A stretch of DNA of 34,393 bases from contig CAZCTC010000080.1 in assembly GCA_964501335.1 (NCBI GenBank), positions 1-34,393 of the forward strand. Direction: 5' to 3'. The translations under genes were made by a program, and so were the position numbers. The notes beneath the pieces are model-generated. The model saw only the letters and a list, made by a program, of their open reading frames with translations. It was not told the origin of the DNA and made no database searches. Each line of letters begins with the position of its first letter. Within the stretch, counting starts at the first letter, position 1. Shown here one piece after another: positions 15,901 through 23,484 of this stretch. The DNA is from CAZCTC01 sp964501335. Lineage in GTDB: Bacteria; Chloroflexota; Anaerolineae; B4-G1; SLSP01.

Positions 15901-17008
15901 TGTGATGGAGATGCTCCATGGTCTGGTAGTGGATGATCTGGAAATTTTCAATGCCGCAGCGCCATCTTATTGGTATGATGTTTTTCCCCAACCGCCGCAT
16001 GCTTATGGAAAAGGGCTGCATCTGTTTCGCGAAGAATCGGAGGCGGCTCAGATTGAATGGCAATTCGAGGAACCTCGAAAAGCCCTTCAACTGGAGCGAA
16101 CCCGGTTATCTCCTTATATTGTGGATTTATTGGGCTGTGAAAGTTTGGATGATGAAAAGCATCCGGTAAAAATGGAGCGGACGTTTGCGCTGGCGCTGGC
16201 CTTTGGATTGGTGGGCCATTCCCAGGTAGGAACGACCAAACAGACCTTTTTGTCTCCAGTTCCTTTGAGAGTAGGGATGAACCTGGATGAGGCTTTTCAA
16301 TTGACCAAAGTTCAGGAGAACGATTTCGGCGCTATTCTCGACGCAGAATTGCAGGGGCAATTACGGATTTTGTGGGCGTTGCGGTCCGCCTGTCTAGGCG
16401 GCATGGACCAACGAGATCCCAAACGGACTTTCACCGCGGGGGATGTGCAACGTTGGTGGTTGAATGCGGCCCGGCGTGGAGCCCAGGAGATCGATTCGGA
16501 AGCGGTTGCTTATCTGGAGCATTTTCGGGATGAGACGGTCGTTGCTTATTTGCGCAGTGAGGATGCCCGCATTCGGGATATGGGAAAGATTTTCTATGTG
16601 GCCTTGACGACTCAGGCTCAACAAATTCGCTTTCATCACGAAAGCCAAGGGATTGATGTTATTGGTCAGAGGTGGTCACTGGCTCCTGCCCTGAATGGAA
16701 ATTCAACTCCGTATAAGGTCGAGAAACCTGTCTTTGGTTCTCCAGTGTCCCAACCGGTCGATTCTTCGCTGCCTTCCCAACTATTGGAACTCACTTTGAG
16801 CATCCGTCGGTTGATAGGTGAATTGGAGGATTTACAGGATGAGGAAAGGGCTGGTGGGAAAGTGGCGGAAGATATCAGCGATATTATGGAAAAACTTGCG
16901 AAGAAAAGACGTGAAGTGCGTTTGGCTTATACTGAGCTTAAGATTGAGGCGAAAGATAAGGAAAAGCTTTTCAATGAAATTGATGCCGTAATATCATCTA
17001 AGAAATAG
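12938..17008 (+). CDS. Tubulin-like protein (Tubulin_2-type), 1356 residues
   Basis: ATG preceded by AAGGAGG. The N-terminus VIGSGGSGMAILLQLKERL is a nucleotide-binding start like that of FtsZ/tubulin, and residues 213-219 (AGGMGAG, within VGSIAGGMGAGTLLDL) match the tubulin G-box GGGTGSG. I assign it to the large bacterial tubulin-like family (Tubulin_2). After about residue 400 come long helical regions with coiled-coil character (about 690-830 and at the extreme C-terminus, which ends in a Lys/Glu-rich helix). A 16-residue tandem duplication lies at 70-101. Members are usually linked with signalling or ATPase partners, and here the neighbours are NACHT proteins. The first third is AT-rich in its codons, the rest much less so. 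Polymerisation is not demonstrable from sequence. Confidence 0.78.
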   Translation: MPAPILVIGSGGSGMAILLQLKERLIEMYGEIPASVAFLQIDIQKPQSSDEFHGIHLEAQEYISLIDSHHDLENDSTTLADEKTKHDLKNDSTMSVDEKTKIEIIYENHAKEDLGWDWVDTNRLEISLIGAADRTIVGGSKQCRPLGRAALFLCNQVLRKRLQTILTKLILQSHHASSYQKEITEQDLAIKNHSEQKRLNIGQILVFIVGSIAGGMGAGTLLDLGLLVRQVAGGIDGIDRNLYCIGTLIGPRIFTSNWDGQLSRTGNNTNRGQETLGLYSNAYAFLRETDRLCVQRAYTKFEISLMPQVTYPDSLLTDPVSLKTLVFDDVFVFDTRNRLNRSLAGMSDQYVTARNDVVFPAVADFIAAHVDNRIALHLAVHRTNWSNIFKGQYERQFSSAGIYTWIFPREDVRKAVGLRLLEQVVSNYLVAEDAVLNQNSQLLPGTRHMNAVPEIARKKRQAEGKFLTPKEFVDFQFSSQTIASDNREGGEGDIGNHTFIRNAVLLANDSEQALPIRQTDVEAILKLVVSDTEAESQIVKLAQMFTRSFREYENHSKINEDQKKFEKINEWVQTYIGLGDIGNESGSFDQKGIWYGRWDAILGEFQKPYKVQFERVIDRTLMALLNEREVQEGEQMGRLKANRLEFTIRVLNELELLIGEFNRRVQRAFGEQDTQHQDLVERVMSLNILCVQGIERKIIGIPLGSYVGDYVKERRKLAEVQMYRRLKRVLEQLAELLTGVIRDAKKALLSWRETLRSVLNELRKEGNFHTERRKRKDAILVRRYLPQGEARSRLEKRLERDYRDKTLEALLGNFQRGNGIEWTRGIIDNQNTDKKETQAFFYVWTNHQEMNGHGAADIAKALMRWAFSDRGSFLGEMGNPQEVDMAQLIWEEVDADTQHSSTRLATSFLEHEATYALLETQASLKIKGERYLCLPTVPTAQGLAEVQADAKAREHFFDEFLTYYNSKTGDYQNQTDPVRQPDAPTVAFVMEMLHGLVVDDLEIFNAAAPSYWYDVFPQPPHAYGKGLHLFREESEAAQIEWQFEEPRKALQLERTRLSPYIVDLLGCESLDDEKHPVKMERTFALALAFGLVGHSQVGTTKQTFLSPVPLRVGMNLDEAFQLTKVQENDFGAILDAELQGQLRILWALRSACLGGMDQRDPKRTFTAGDVQRWWLNAARRGAQEIDSEAVAYLEHFRDETVVAYLRSEDARIRDMGKIFYVALTTQAQQIRFHHESQGIDVIGQRWSLAPALNGNSTPYKVEKPVFGSPVSQPVDSSLPSQLLELTLSIRRLIGELEDLQDEERAGGKVAEDISDIMEKLAKKRREVRLAYTELKIEAKDKEKLFNEIDAVISSKK
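13145..13240 (+). repeat. 48-base tandem duplication inside the tubulin-like gene
   Basis: Units 13145-13192 and 13193-13240 encode HDLENDSTTLADEKTK and HDLKNDSTMSVDEKTK. They stay in frame and differ at a few bases, so the duplication is not brand new. It falls in an insertion after the first strand-helix pair of the tubulin-like fold, probably a surface loop. Confidence 0.9.
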
Positions 17009-17059
17009 TTATTTCTCTTGAATAGATTTTAATTTTCACTTATAGAAAAATCTAAAGAT

Positions 17060-17093
17060 AGGGGAACAAACTTCCAGAATAGTTTGTTCCCCT
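17060..17093. terminator. Bidirectional terminator-like hairpin
   Basis: AGGGGAACAAACT (17060-17072) pairs perfectly with AGTTTGTTCCCCT (17081-17093). It lies between the convergent tubulin-like (+) and NACHT (-) genes. The T-rich tails are weak on both strands. Confidence 0.65.
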
Positions 17094-17123
17094 AAGAATT
17101 AGAAATAGTTTCTCCTATTATGC

Positions 17124-19742
17124 TTAAGATAAAATTGTTAGAACTCGGAACCCAAAAAATCTGAGGGGATGGTCGTGAAAACCGCGGTAAGAATTTCTTG
17201 CATGAGTCTTGTTACTATAGAATGCTCCCCCACGCACTACGTGAGGATACCCGTCTTCATTTCCTGAATTTTGTTGTGTCCATTCCCAAACGTTCCCAAT
17301 CATATCAAGGCATCCATAAGGACTCATTCCTTCTGGAAAAATTCCCACAGGTGTTGTATCTTTCAACCCTAACTCGCTTGTATTGGCTCGCCCCTCGCTC
17401 CATCTTCCCCAGGGATAATCCCGTTTATCTTGGTTGCCTCTTGCGGCCTTTTCCCATTCTGCTTCTGAAGGTAAAGTAATGCTTTTTTGTGTTGTTTTTG
17501 ATAACCATTCGCAATATGCCATGGCGTCATGCCAACTTACGTTTACTACGGGATGATTTAATTTTCCCTTTGGTGGTTGCTGCCTTTCCCAATCTCCCGG
17601 ACATTGATATTTCGTTGCTTCTACAAAAACTTGATATTGTGCATTCGTTATTGGCGTTTTTGCTATCCAATATCGATTGAGATATACTCGATGTATTGGT
17701 TCTTCATTCTCTTCTAATTCATTGCTTCCCATCCAGAACTCTCCACTTGGTATTTCACACCATACTGGCTCACCATAGGGCCATCGCCAAAAAGCTGGTT
17801 GTGCTCCAAATCCGCCACCTTTGATACGTTCTAATGCTTCCACAGCCACAGCGCGTCGTTGTATCAATGGCCTTGAATTAACAACAGTACTTCTTATCAA
17901 CGGTGTCTCAAAGTTTTTTTGTAATCGTCGTCGAATTTCACTGTCTAAATCCCCATCCAATCTCAATATGCCGACATCTCGTATTGCTTCTGCTGCTAAT
18001 ATAAAATTATAATAGGGCTCTGGCTCTTTTCCATATTCCATAATTGCTCGGATTAATTCTGTAACTCGTTTCTTTCCCTGTGTACTCAAATAACCGACTT
18101 CCAGTAAAATTACTTCTCGCCACCAGGAATCTCCTAATCGCTCTAATGTATATTCCAGGTAATCCTTTCGATCCGCCACTACACGTGCCGCCAGATGCTC
18201 TTGAAAGGTTAAATGGTTAAAGGCATAGATTCCCTGCCCCCGTTCTGTCAATAAACCGCTTCGTTCATTGATCAATGCCACAAAACCATTCACAGCCTTT
18301 TCTATCTGGCGCTCATCTTTCAACATACGCTGGAATGCCGGCATCAATTGTCGTCGCAAATCGTCCAGTTCGATTTCCCGAATCCGCTGCTCCATCATCC
18401 ACAGCGCTACCGGCTCTAGCAAACTTCGTCGATCCCCAGCATCCAATTCCACTCCCTGTAAGATCGTCGTTGCCGAAAGTCCTTTCACAGCATCCCACTG
18501 CGCTAACAATACTTCTAGAGCCTCTTCATACAGCTCTACCCGTCGCTCTGGCAACTGCGCACGATAACGGTGTACCAAGGCGATTACTGTGAGTAATAAT
18601 GGATTTACAGCCAGTTCCCGCACCCGGCCGTTCCCTCGAATAGCCTCAATCAGAGATTTAGCTTGTCGCTCCGCTTCTTGCAGCACATATTCGGTTGCTT
18701 CCCCAGCCAAAGTCACTTCCACTGCTTTGTTCCAGTACCGCACAAAACAAGCTATGTTTTCATCTGTAAAATCCTGCACTGTGGTGATTTCGTAATCCTC
18801 ACCCAGCCGAGCTCCGCCTGTATACCCCACAATCCGACTCGTCACTACATAACGATTCTGCGGATAAGCCACAGTAAACCGCTCCACAATCCGTGCTATT
18901 CGCTGCCGGGTTGCCATACTTGCCACCTCATCCATACCATCGAGCAACACAATACATTCTCCAGCTTTCAACCGCTCTGTAAAAAAATTCATCGGCAAAA
19001 CAAGCTGTTGATTTTCAGAGTAGATCTGTAAGTAATCCAATAGCAATTTTGGTCCATCCGCTCCATTATCAGGATGTTCCTTTTCTAAATTGCGGGCAAA
19101 ATCTCGCAATGGTAAAAAAATTGGGAGGCGGCGTTCATCCAATCCCAACCGCTCTTTGACCGGCCTAGCCTGTTGCCAGTCACGGGCATAGGTCAAGGCC
19201 AGGTAGCGCAACAACGTTGTCTTCCCCGAGCCGGGATCCCCCAGTACAACCAGCCGAGAATACAATCCCAACGCCTCTTGCACTTTCATTGCAACTTTTT
19301 GCACGCTCTTTTGCCTGTCTAATCGTTGCATTTCGTCGGACACAAGGTGAGCCTCGGTTTCGATCTCGTCATTTTCATTGATTACACTCTTACGGGTGGT
19401 AGCCGTCAGAGTGACGTAGATTTCTTCCAGCTCGATACTCACGAGGCCGGAAGAGGAGCGGATTCCTTGCAAGGGTAGGCGTCGGTTGGATTCGATAACG
19501 TGGGAGAGATAGCAGGACATGGCATCAGCCGGATCAGGACAAACAGGAGGCTCAGATGACATTACAACGATTTGCCGTTGATCGTAATAATTCCCGGCAA
19601 CATTATTTTGTTTTTGAACTTCTTGCTCTGTTTGAAAAAAAACTGGGGAAGCTTGAGATGGTGCCTTTGTCAGGTTATTTCCACATTCTGAGCAGAATTT
19701 GGAGCCATCTAAATATTCATGGCCACAGTTTGGACACTGCAT
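17124..19742 (-). CDS. Zinc-ribbon / NACHT ATPase / FGE-like protein (872 residues)
   Basis: The second ATG (19742) is preferred because GGAGGG lies 4 bases ahead of it; the first in-frame ATG (19754) has none. Domains: an N-terminal zinc ribbon (Cys3, 6, 17, 20), a linker, a NACHT/STAND ATPase with P-loop GDPGSGKT at 168-175 and LLDGMDE at 266-272, a helical region, and a C-terminal FGE-sulfatase/C-type-lectin fold (about 635-872) with the WMGS, PITNAQY, LPSEAEWEKAAR and GNVWEW signatures. The Cys pair needed for formylglycine synthesis is absent, so this end probably binds a ligand. STAND proteins of this layout act as sensors and switches in conflict or signalling systems. It is transcribed convergently to the tubulin-like gene. 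Confidence 0.85.
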   Translation of the reverse strand: MQCPNCGHEYLDGSKFCSECGNNLTKAPSQASPVFFQTEQEVQKQNNVAGNYYDQRQIVVMSSEPPVCPDPADAMSCYLSHVIESNRRLPLQGIRSSSGLVSIELEEIYVTLTATTRKSVINENDEIETEAHLVSDEMQRLDRQKSVQKVAMKVQEALGLYSRLVVLGDPGSGKTTLLRYLALTYARDWQQARPVKERLGLDERRLPIFLPLRDFARNLEKEHPDNGADGPKLLLDYLQIYSENQQLVLPMNFFTERLKAGECIVLLDGMDEVASMATRQRIARIVERFTVAYPQNRYVVTSRIVGYTGGARLGEDYEITTVQDFTDENIACFVRYWNKAVEVTLAGEATEYVLQEAERQAKSLIEAIRGNGRVRELAVNPLLLTVIALVHRYRAQLPERRVELYEEALEVLLAQWDAVKGLSATTILQGVELDAGDRRSLLEPVALWMMEQRIREIELDDLRRQLMPAFQRMLKDERQIEKAVNGFVALINERSGLLTERGQGIYAFNHLTFQEHLAARVVADRKDYLEYTLERLGDSWWREVILLEVGYLSTQGKKRVTELIRAIMEYGKEPEPYYNFILAAEAIRDVGILRLDGDLDSEIRRRLQKNFETPLIRSTVVNSRPLIQRRAVAVEALERIKGGGFGAQPAFWRWPYGEPVWCEIPSGEFWMGSNELEENEEPIHRVYLNRYWIAKTPITNAQYQVFVEATKYQCPGDWERQQPPKGKLNHPVVNVSWHDAMAYCEWLSKTTQKSITLPSEAEWEKAARGNQDKRDYPWGRWSEGRANTSELGLKDTTPVGIFPEGMSPYGCLDMIGNVWEWTQQNSGNEDGYPHVVRGGAFYSNKTHARNSYRGFHDHPLRFFGFRVLTILS

Positions 19743-19781
19743 GGGGCCCTCCATGATGGGTTTGCTTGTTGGTCTCGTTTT

Positions 19782-19809
19782 ATATTAATCCAAATTGCAT
19801 CTCACGCAA
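19782..19809 (-). promoter_or_regulatory. Possible promoter of the minus-strand NACHT gene
   Basis: On the minus strand TTGCGT (19809-19804) and TAATAT (19787-19782) are 16 bases apart, about 40 bases ahead of the start at 19742. Called by motif only. Confidence 0.4.
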
Positions 19810-19842
19810 CAAAATAAATACCCCGTCTTGACTCTCTAAAAA

Positions 19843-19870
19843 TTGCCGGAGTTGAAAAATGTCCTACAAT
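19843..19870 (+). promoter_or_regulatory. Possible promoter of the + NACHT cluster
   Basis: TTGCCG (19843-19848) and TACAAT (19865-19870) are 16 bases apart. It could drive the small membrane ORF at 19968 and the genes that follow, and diverges from the minus-strand promoter nearby. Confidence 0.4.
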
Positions 19871-19967
19871 GAGAGTGTCAACTCAAAACCCCAGAGGCAT
19901 TGAATGCTGTTTCCCTTCAATATAAAGTTTATGGAGCAGGAATCGTTTTCCAAGGGATAATCCGCTG

Positions 19968-20108
19968 ATGAAAAAACAACTCGATCGTTCCATTGGAGGA
20001 GCATCGCTCCCTCCAAATTTTGTAGTGCTGGTGGCCATGCTGGCCGTCGGGTTGACCTGTTTGCTGTCCTTATTGGGTTGGGTGCTACGGAATTATCTAT
20101 TTCCGTAA
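19968..20108 (+). CDS. Small single-pass membrane protein (46 residues)
   Basis: ATG at 19968 with AAGGG about 12 bases upstream. The frame ends at TAA 20106-20108. The sequence has a basic start (MKKQLDRS), then a hydrophobic helix at about 18-38 (FVVLVAMLAVGLTCLLSLLG), and a short tail WVLRNYLFP. It is the first + frame of the NACHT cluster and resembles the small membrane subunits that often accompany STAND modules. The start spacing is slightly long, so this call is moderate. Confidence 0.45.
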   Translation: MKKQLDRSIGGASLPPNFVVLVAMLAVGLTCLLSLLGWVLRNYLFP

Positions 20109-20157
20109 TGACGTGTCTGCAAGCCGGGAAAATTCACATTTCTAAGGGAGGTCAGGG

Positions 20158-20670
20158 ATGGATCCAGCAGCTCTTGCGACGGCAGTGGTAGCCTTTTTGA
20201 TTCCATTTGTGGCTGAGGCGGCAAAATCGGCCGCGGGGAAGGCCGGCCAGGCTTTATGGGAGAAGGTGGAAACGATGTTCAAGGGGAAGCCGGCGGCAGA
20301 AACGGCTCTGGCGGATTTTAAGCAGCAACCCGCCGATCCAGATAATCAGGCTTCTTTGCGAAAGGAATTGCGGAAGCTGGCCGAAGCCGACAAGCGCTTC
20401 CATGAGGAGATTCAACAGTTATTGGAAGCTGCGCAGAAAGCGGCTCCTGCTGGCGTTTCCTATCACGCCGATAACAACAGCGGTACGCTGGCGCAGGGGA
20501 ATAACAATACTGTGGTGGGAGCTGGTGGATCTCACGTCGGCGGCAGTGTAGGCGGGGATGTGGTAACCGGGACGAAGGCCCCGGCTTTCGATCAGCGGGG
20601 GCAACAGGTGGGAACACAGACCAATATTGCCGGTGATGGGTACATCACGAACGAGAAGAAACAACGTTGA
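20158..20670 (+). CDS. Adaptor-like protein with Gly/Val repeat motif (170 residues)
   Basis: ATG preceded by AGGGAGG. Residues 1-20 are hydrophobic (ATAVVAFLIPFVAEAAK), then an Ala/Lys-rich helical region to about residue 100. Residues 105-145 hold a low-complexity stretch, GTLAQGNNNTVVGAGG, then VGGSVGGDVVTG, which recurs in the two following proteins. It therefore looks like an adaptor that shares an interaction or assembly motif with the adjacent NACHT protein, starting 16 bases later. The N-terminus could insert in a membrane or be a helical effector-associated domain; no family was firmly recognised. Confidence 0.6.
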   Translation: MDPAALATAVVAFLIPFVAEAAKSAAGKAGQALWEKVETMFKGKPAAETALADFKQQPADPDNQASLRKELRKLAEADKRFHEEIQQLLEAAQKAAPAGVSYHADNNSGTLAQGNNNTVVGAGGSHVGGSVGGDVVTGTKAPAFDQRGQQVGTQTNIAGDGYITNEKKQR

Positions 20671-20686
20671 TTCAGTTGGAGGCGCG

Positions 20687-23446
20687 ATGAAAGCCTGTCC
20701 TCAATGCGGCACTCAGTTGGACGATGCGGATCGTTTCTGTAAAAGCTGCGGCGCTCCCCAGGGAGCGCCGCGTGTTGATTCCCGTGCGGTAACTGTTCAG
20801 GGGGATCATTCTACGGGAGTGGGATCTCAGGGAGTTTATGTGGGTCATGATGTGGGTGGGGATGTGGTGACTGGAATAAAGACGGAAAACCATTACCACG
20901 GCCCCGACCCTTCTGAGGCTCGTCGGCGCTATCTGATCCAGTTGCGACGATTTTGTAATGTCTTGCCGCTGGCTGCGATGGGAGCCGATGAAGGCACCGA
21001 TGAAGAGGTAACGCTGGATCGGGTCTACATTAACCTGGATACGACGACCCGCCGGCCGCTCACTGATATGGAAAAGGATAAGTTTGGAGAGGATGCTGAA
21101 GAGTACTTGGTGACGGTTTTGGAAGCGGCGCAAGATTTCCCCAGATTGGTTATATTGGGCGATCCAGGCAGCGGCAAATCGACCTTTGTGCGGTTGATGG
21201 CCGTTGAACAGGCGACTTCCCTGTTGAGTGAAGGCCCGGCTCCTTTTGATGGCAGCGAAGGGTTGTTGCCGGTGCTGGTGACGCTGCGAGATCTGACGCC
21301 GGTTTTACAATCGTTGAAACCGGAATCCCTACCGGAAGCAGATCGTCGGACTGTTCTGGCGCAGGTGATCCGTGATCGTGTACTCGCGGATTTGAAACGG
21401 TTGGATGTCGAGGATTTTGCTGAAGGTTTGCGCAAAATCTTGTGCGATGGGCAGGTGTTGCTGATCCTGGACGGTCTGGATGAGGTTCCGGCCGGATTGC
21501 GACAACGGGTGCGCGAATGCATTCATGAAGCTTCAAAGCAATATCGTCCAGCCCGGGTGATTGTAACCTGTCGCATCCGCTCTTATATTGGCGATGTTGT
21601 GTTATCGGCCTTTGAATGCCATACTTTGGCGCCGTTTGATGAGGATAAGATTCGGGCTTTTGTTCAAGCCTGGTATCGGGTCCAGCGTGATTTTGGTCGA
21701 GTGGATGCCGCACAGGCTGAGAAAAAAGCTGTGGATTTGGCGCAGGCAGCGTTGGCTTCCGATTTGCGTGAGCTGGCGGAAAACCCCATGTTGTTGACGA
21801 CGATGGCGATCATCCACCAGCGGGAGATCGGGTTGCCCCGGGAACGGGTACGTTTGTACAGATTGGCTGTAGATGTGTTGTTGCGGCGGTGGCAAAAGCG
21901 CAAAGTGGGAGAGGAGGGCGATGTAAGCCCTGAGTTGGGGGGCTTGTTAAAGGACGATTTGAAGCTGCGAGAGATTGTAGAACGGTTGGCTTATGAGGCG
22001 CATCGCCAGGAACGTAGTGGGGTGCAAAACGGTGGGGATTTGGAACGTAGTGTCGCGTTGCGGTTGTTGGAATCACCGATCTATCTTGGACAGGTAGGAC
22101 TGGCTGCCGAATTTCTGGATTATGTGGATCGGCGCGCCGGGCTGTTGGTAGGGCGCGGTGGCGTTGAAGGGCAACCGGATCTGTACAGTTTTCCGCATCG
22201 GACCTTTCAGGAATATCTGACCGGGTGCTATATTGTAGGGCAACGAGATGCCTGCCGGGAGATCTGGCAGCGGGTCGGCGAGGGGGATGCCTGGCAAATG
22301 GCGGTGCGGTTGGGAGCGGAGGAGTTGCTCTATAACCGGACGAACAAAAATGAACTTTTGGATCTGGCCTATGGTTTGCGACCCGTTAAATCGGCGGATA
22401 CCGTTTCTGAATGGCGGGCGGGCCTTTGGTCGGGACAGATGGCGGTTTTGTTGGGTTCCCAAATTATCAAGGCCGATAACTGTCGTCCGGATTGCGGCGC
22501 TGCTTATCTGGAACGGGAAATCGACCATCTAGCGAAACTGGTGGGAAGCAATTATTTGCCGGTCATTGAGCGAGCGGAAGCCGGACGGGTTCTGGCCAAG
22601 TTGGGAGATCCACGGCCGGGGGTGGGATTACGGCCGGATGGGATGCCGGATATCGCATGGGTAGAGATTCCGGCGGGATCTTTTTTAAAGGGTAGCGATG
22701 AAAAAGATAAACAAGCTTATGATGATGAGAAACCACAGCGACGAGTGGAATTGCCGGGTTATTGGATGATGAAATATCCGGTGACGCAGGCTCAGTATGG
22801 GGCTTTTGTAGTTGCCGGGGGATATAACGAACAGCGATACTGGACGGAAACGGGATGGATATGGAAAGAAGGTAAAGGTGTTACCGGCCCGGAACGATAT
22901 GGAGAGCCGTTTAACTTACTAAACCATCCAGTGGTAGGGGTAAGTTGGTATGAAGCTACAGCCTATTGTAAATGGTTGACCGAAATATTGTCGGCCCGCC
23001 CAGAGTTTTTGCCGGTGATCGGGTCAAGGCAGCGTTTTGAAGTTCGGTTGCCTTCGGAGACTGAATGGGAAAAGGCGTCGCGGGGCGTAGATGGGCGGAT
23101 TTATCCCTGGGGAAATGAGCCGGATCCGGAGCGGGCAAATTATGGGGATACCGGAATCGGAACGACTAATGCGGTGGGCTGTTTCCCGGGTGGTAGGAGT
23201 CCTTATGGTTTAGAAGAGGCCAGTGGAAATATTTGGGAATGGTGTGTAACAAAATGGATACCCAGTTACGCAAATTATCGCGGATATGGGTACGATGTTT
23301 CGGAAGGAGATGCTAGTCGGGTATTACGGGGCGGAGCCTTCTACCGTAATATAGGAACCGTCCGTTGTGCTTATCGTTTCAGTTCTAACCGTCCGGATCT
23401 TCGTGACAGGGCCGATGGGTTCCGAGGGGGGTATTTTCCATTTTGA
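20687..23446 (+). CDS. Zinc-ribbon / NACHT ATPase / FGE-like protein (919 residues)
   Basis: The ATG at 20687, with GGAGG 4 bases ahead and directly before a zinc ribbon (Cys4, 7, 18, 21), is preferred to the in-frame ATG at 20627, which overlaps the previous gene. Order: zinc ribbon, the shared motif TVQGDHSTGVGSQGVYVG with GGDVVTG, a NACHT domain with P-loop GDPGSGKS (158-165) and LILDGLDE (259-266), helices with a FPHRTFQEYL signature, and a C-terminal FGE-like domain (about 655-919) with VEIPAGSF, LPSETEWEKASRG and GNIWEW. The formylglycine Cys pair is missing. The final 40 residues (RVLRGGAFYRN to the end) have the layout of variable regions in FGE-fold targets of diversity-generating retroelements. 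It ends YFPF. Confidence 0.85.
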   Translation: MKACPQCGTQLDDADRFCKSCGAPQGAPRVDSRAVTVQGDHSTGVGSQGVYVGHDVGGDVVTGIKTENHYHGPDPSEARRRYLIQLRRFCNVLPLAAMGADEGTDEEVTLDRVYINLDTTTRRPLTDMEKDKFGEDAEEYLVTVLEAAQDFPRLVILGDPGSGKSTFVRLMAVEQATSLLSEGPAPFDGSEGLLPVLVTLRDLTPVLQSLKPESLPEADRRTVLAQVIRDRVLADLKRLDVEDFAEGLRKILCDGQVLLILDGLDEVPAGLRQRVRECIHEASKQYRPARVIVTCRIRSYIGDVVLSAFECHTLAPFDEDKIRAFVQAWYRVQRDFGRVDAAQAEKKAVDLAQAALASDLRELAENPMLLTTMAIIHQREIGLPRERVRLYRLAVDVLLRRWQKRKVGEEGDVSPELGGLLKDDLKLREIVERLAYEAHRQERSGVQNGGDLERSVALRLLESPIYLGQVGLAAEFLDYVDRRAGLLVGRGGVEGQPDLYSFPHRTFQEYLTGCYIVGQRDACREIWQRVGEGDAWQMAVRLGAEELLYNRTNKNELLDLAYGLRPVKSADTVSEWRAGLWSGQMAVLLGSQIIKADNCRPDCGAAYLEREIDHLAKLVGSNYLPVIERAEAGRVLAKLGDPRPGVGLRPDGMPDIAWVEIPAGSFLKGSDEKDKQAYDDEKPQRRVELPGYWMMKYPVTQAQYGAFVVAGGYNEQRYWTETGWIWKEGKGVTGPERYGEPFNLLNHPVVGVSWYEATAYCKWLTEILSARPEFLPVIGSRQRFEVRLPSETEWEKASRGVDGRIYPWGNEPDPERANYGDTGIGTTNAVGCFPGGRSPYGLEEASGNIWEWCVTKWIPSYANYRGYGYDVSEGDASRVLRGGAFYRNIGTVRCAYRFSSNRPDLRDRADGFRGGYFPF

Positions 23447-23484
23447 TTTTCTGGTTTCTGAATCTATGAACGCTGAGGGTATCT

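Noticed and set aside
12688..16800. A 15-base direct match between 12688-12702 and 16786-16800
   Set aside because: A single match of this length is expected by chance in a window of this size, and the flanks do not match.
17124..23446. The FGE-like domains as active formylglycine-generating enzymes
   Set aside because: The Cys pair required for catalysis is absent in both, so they are better read as ligand-binding C-type-lectin-like folds.
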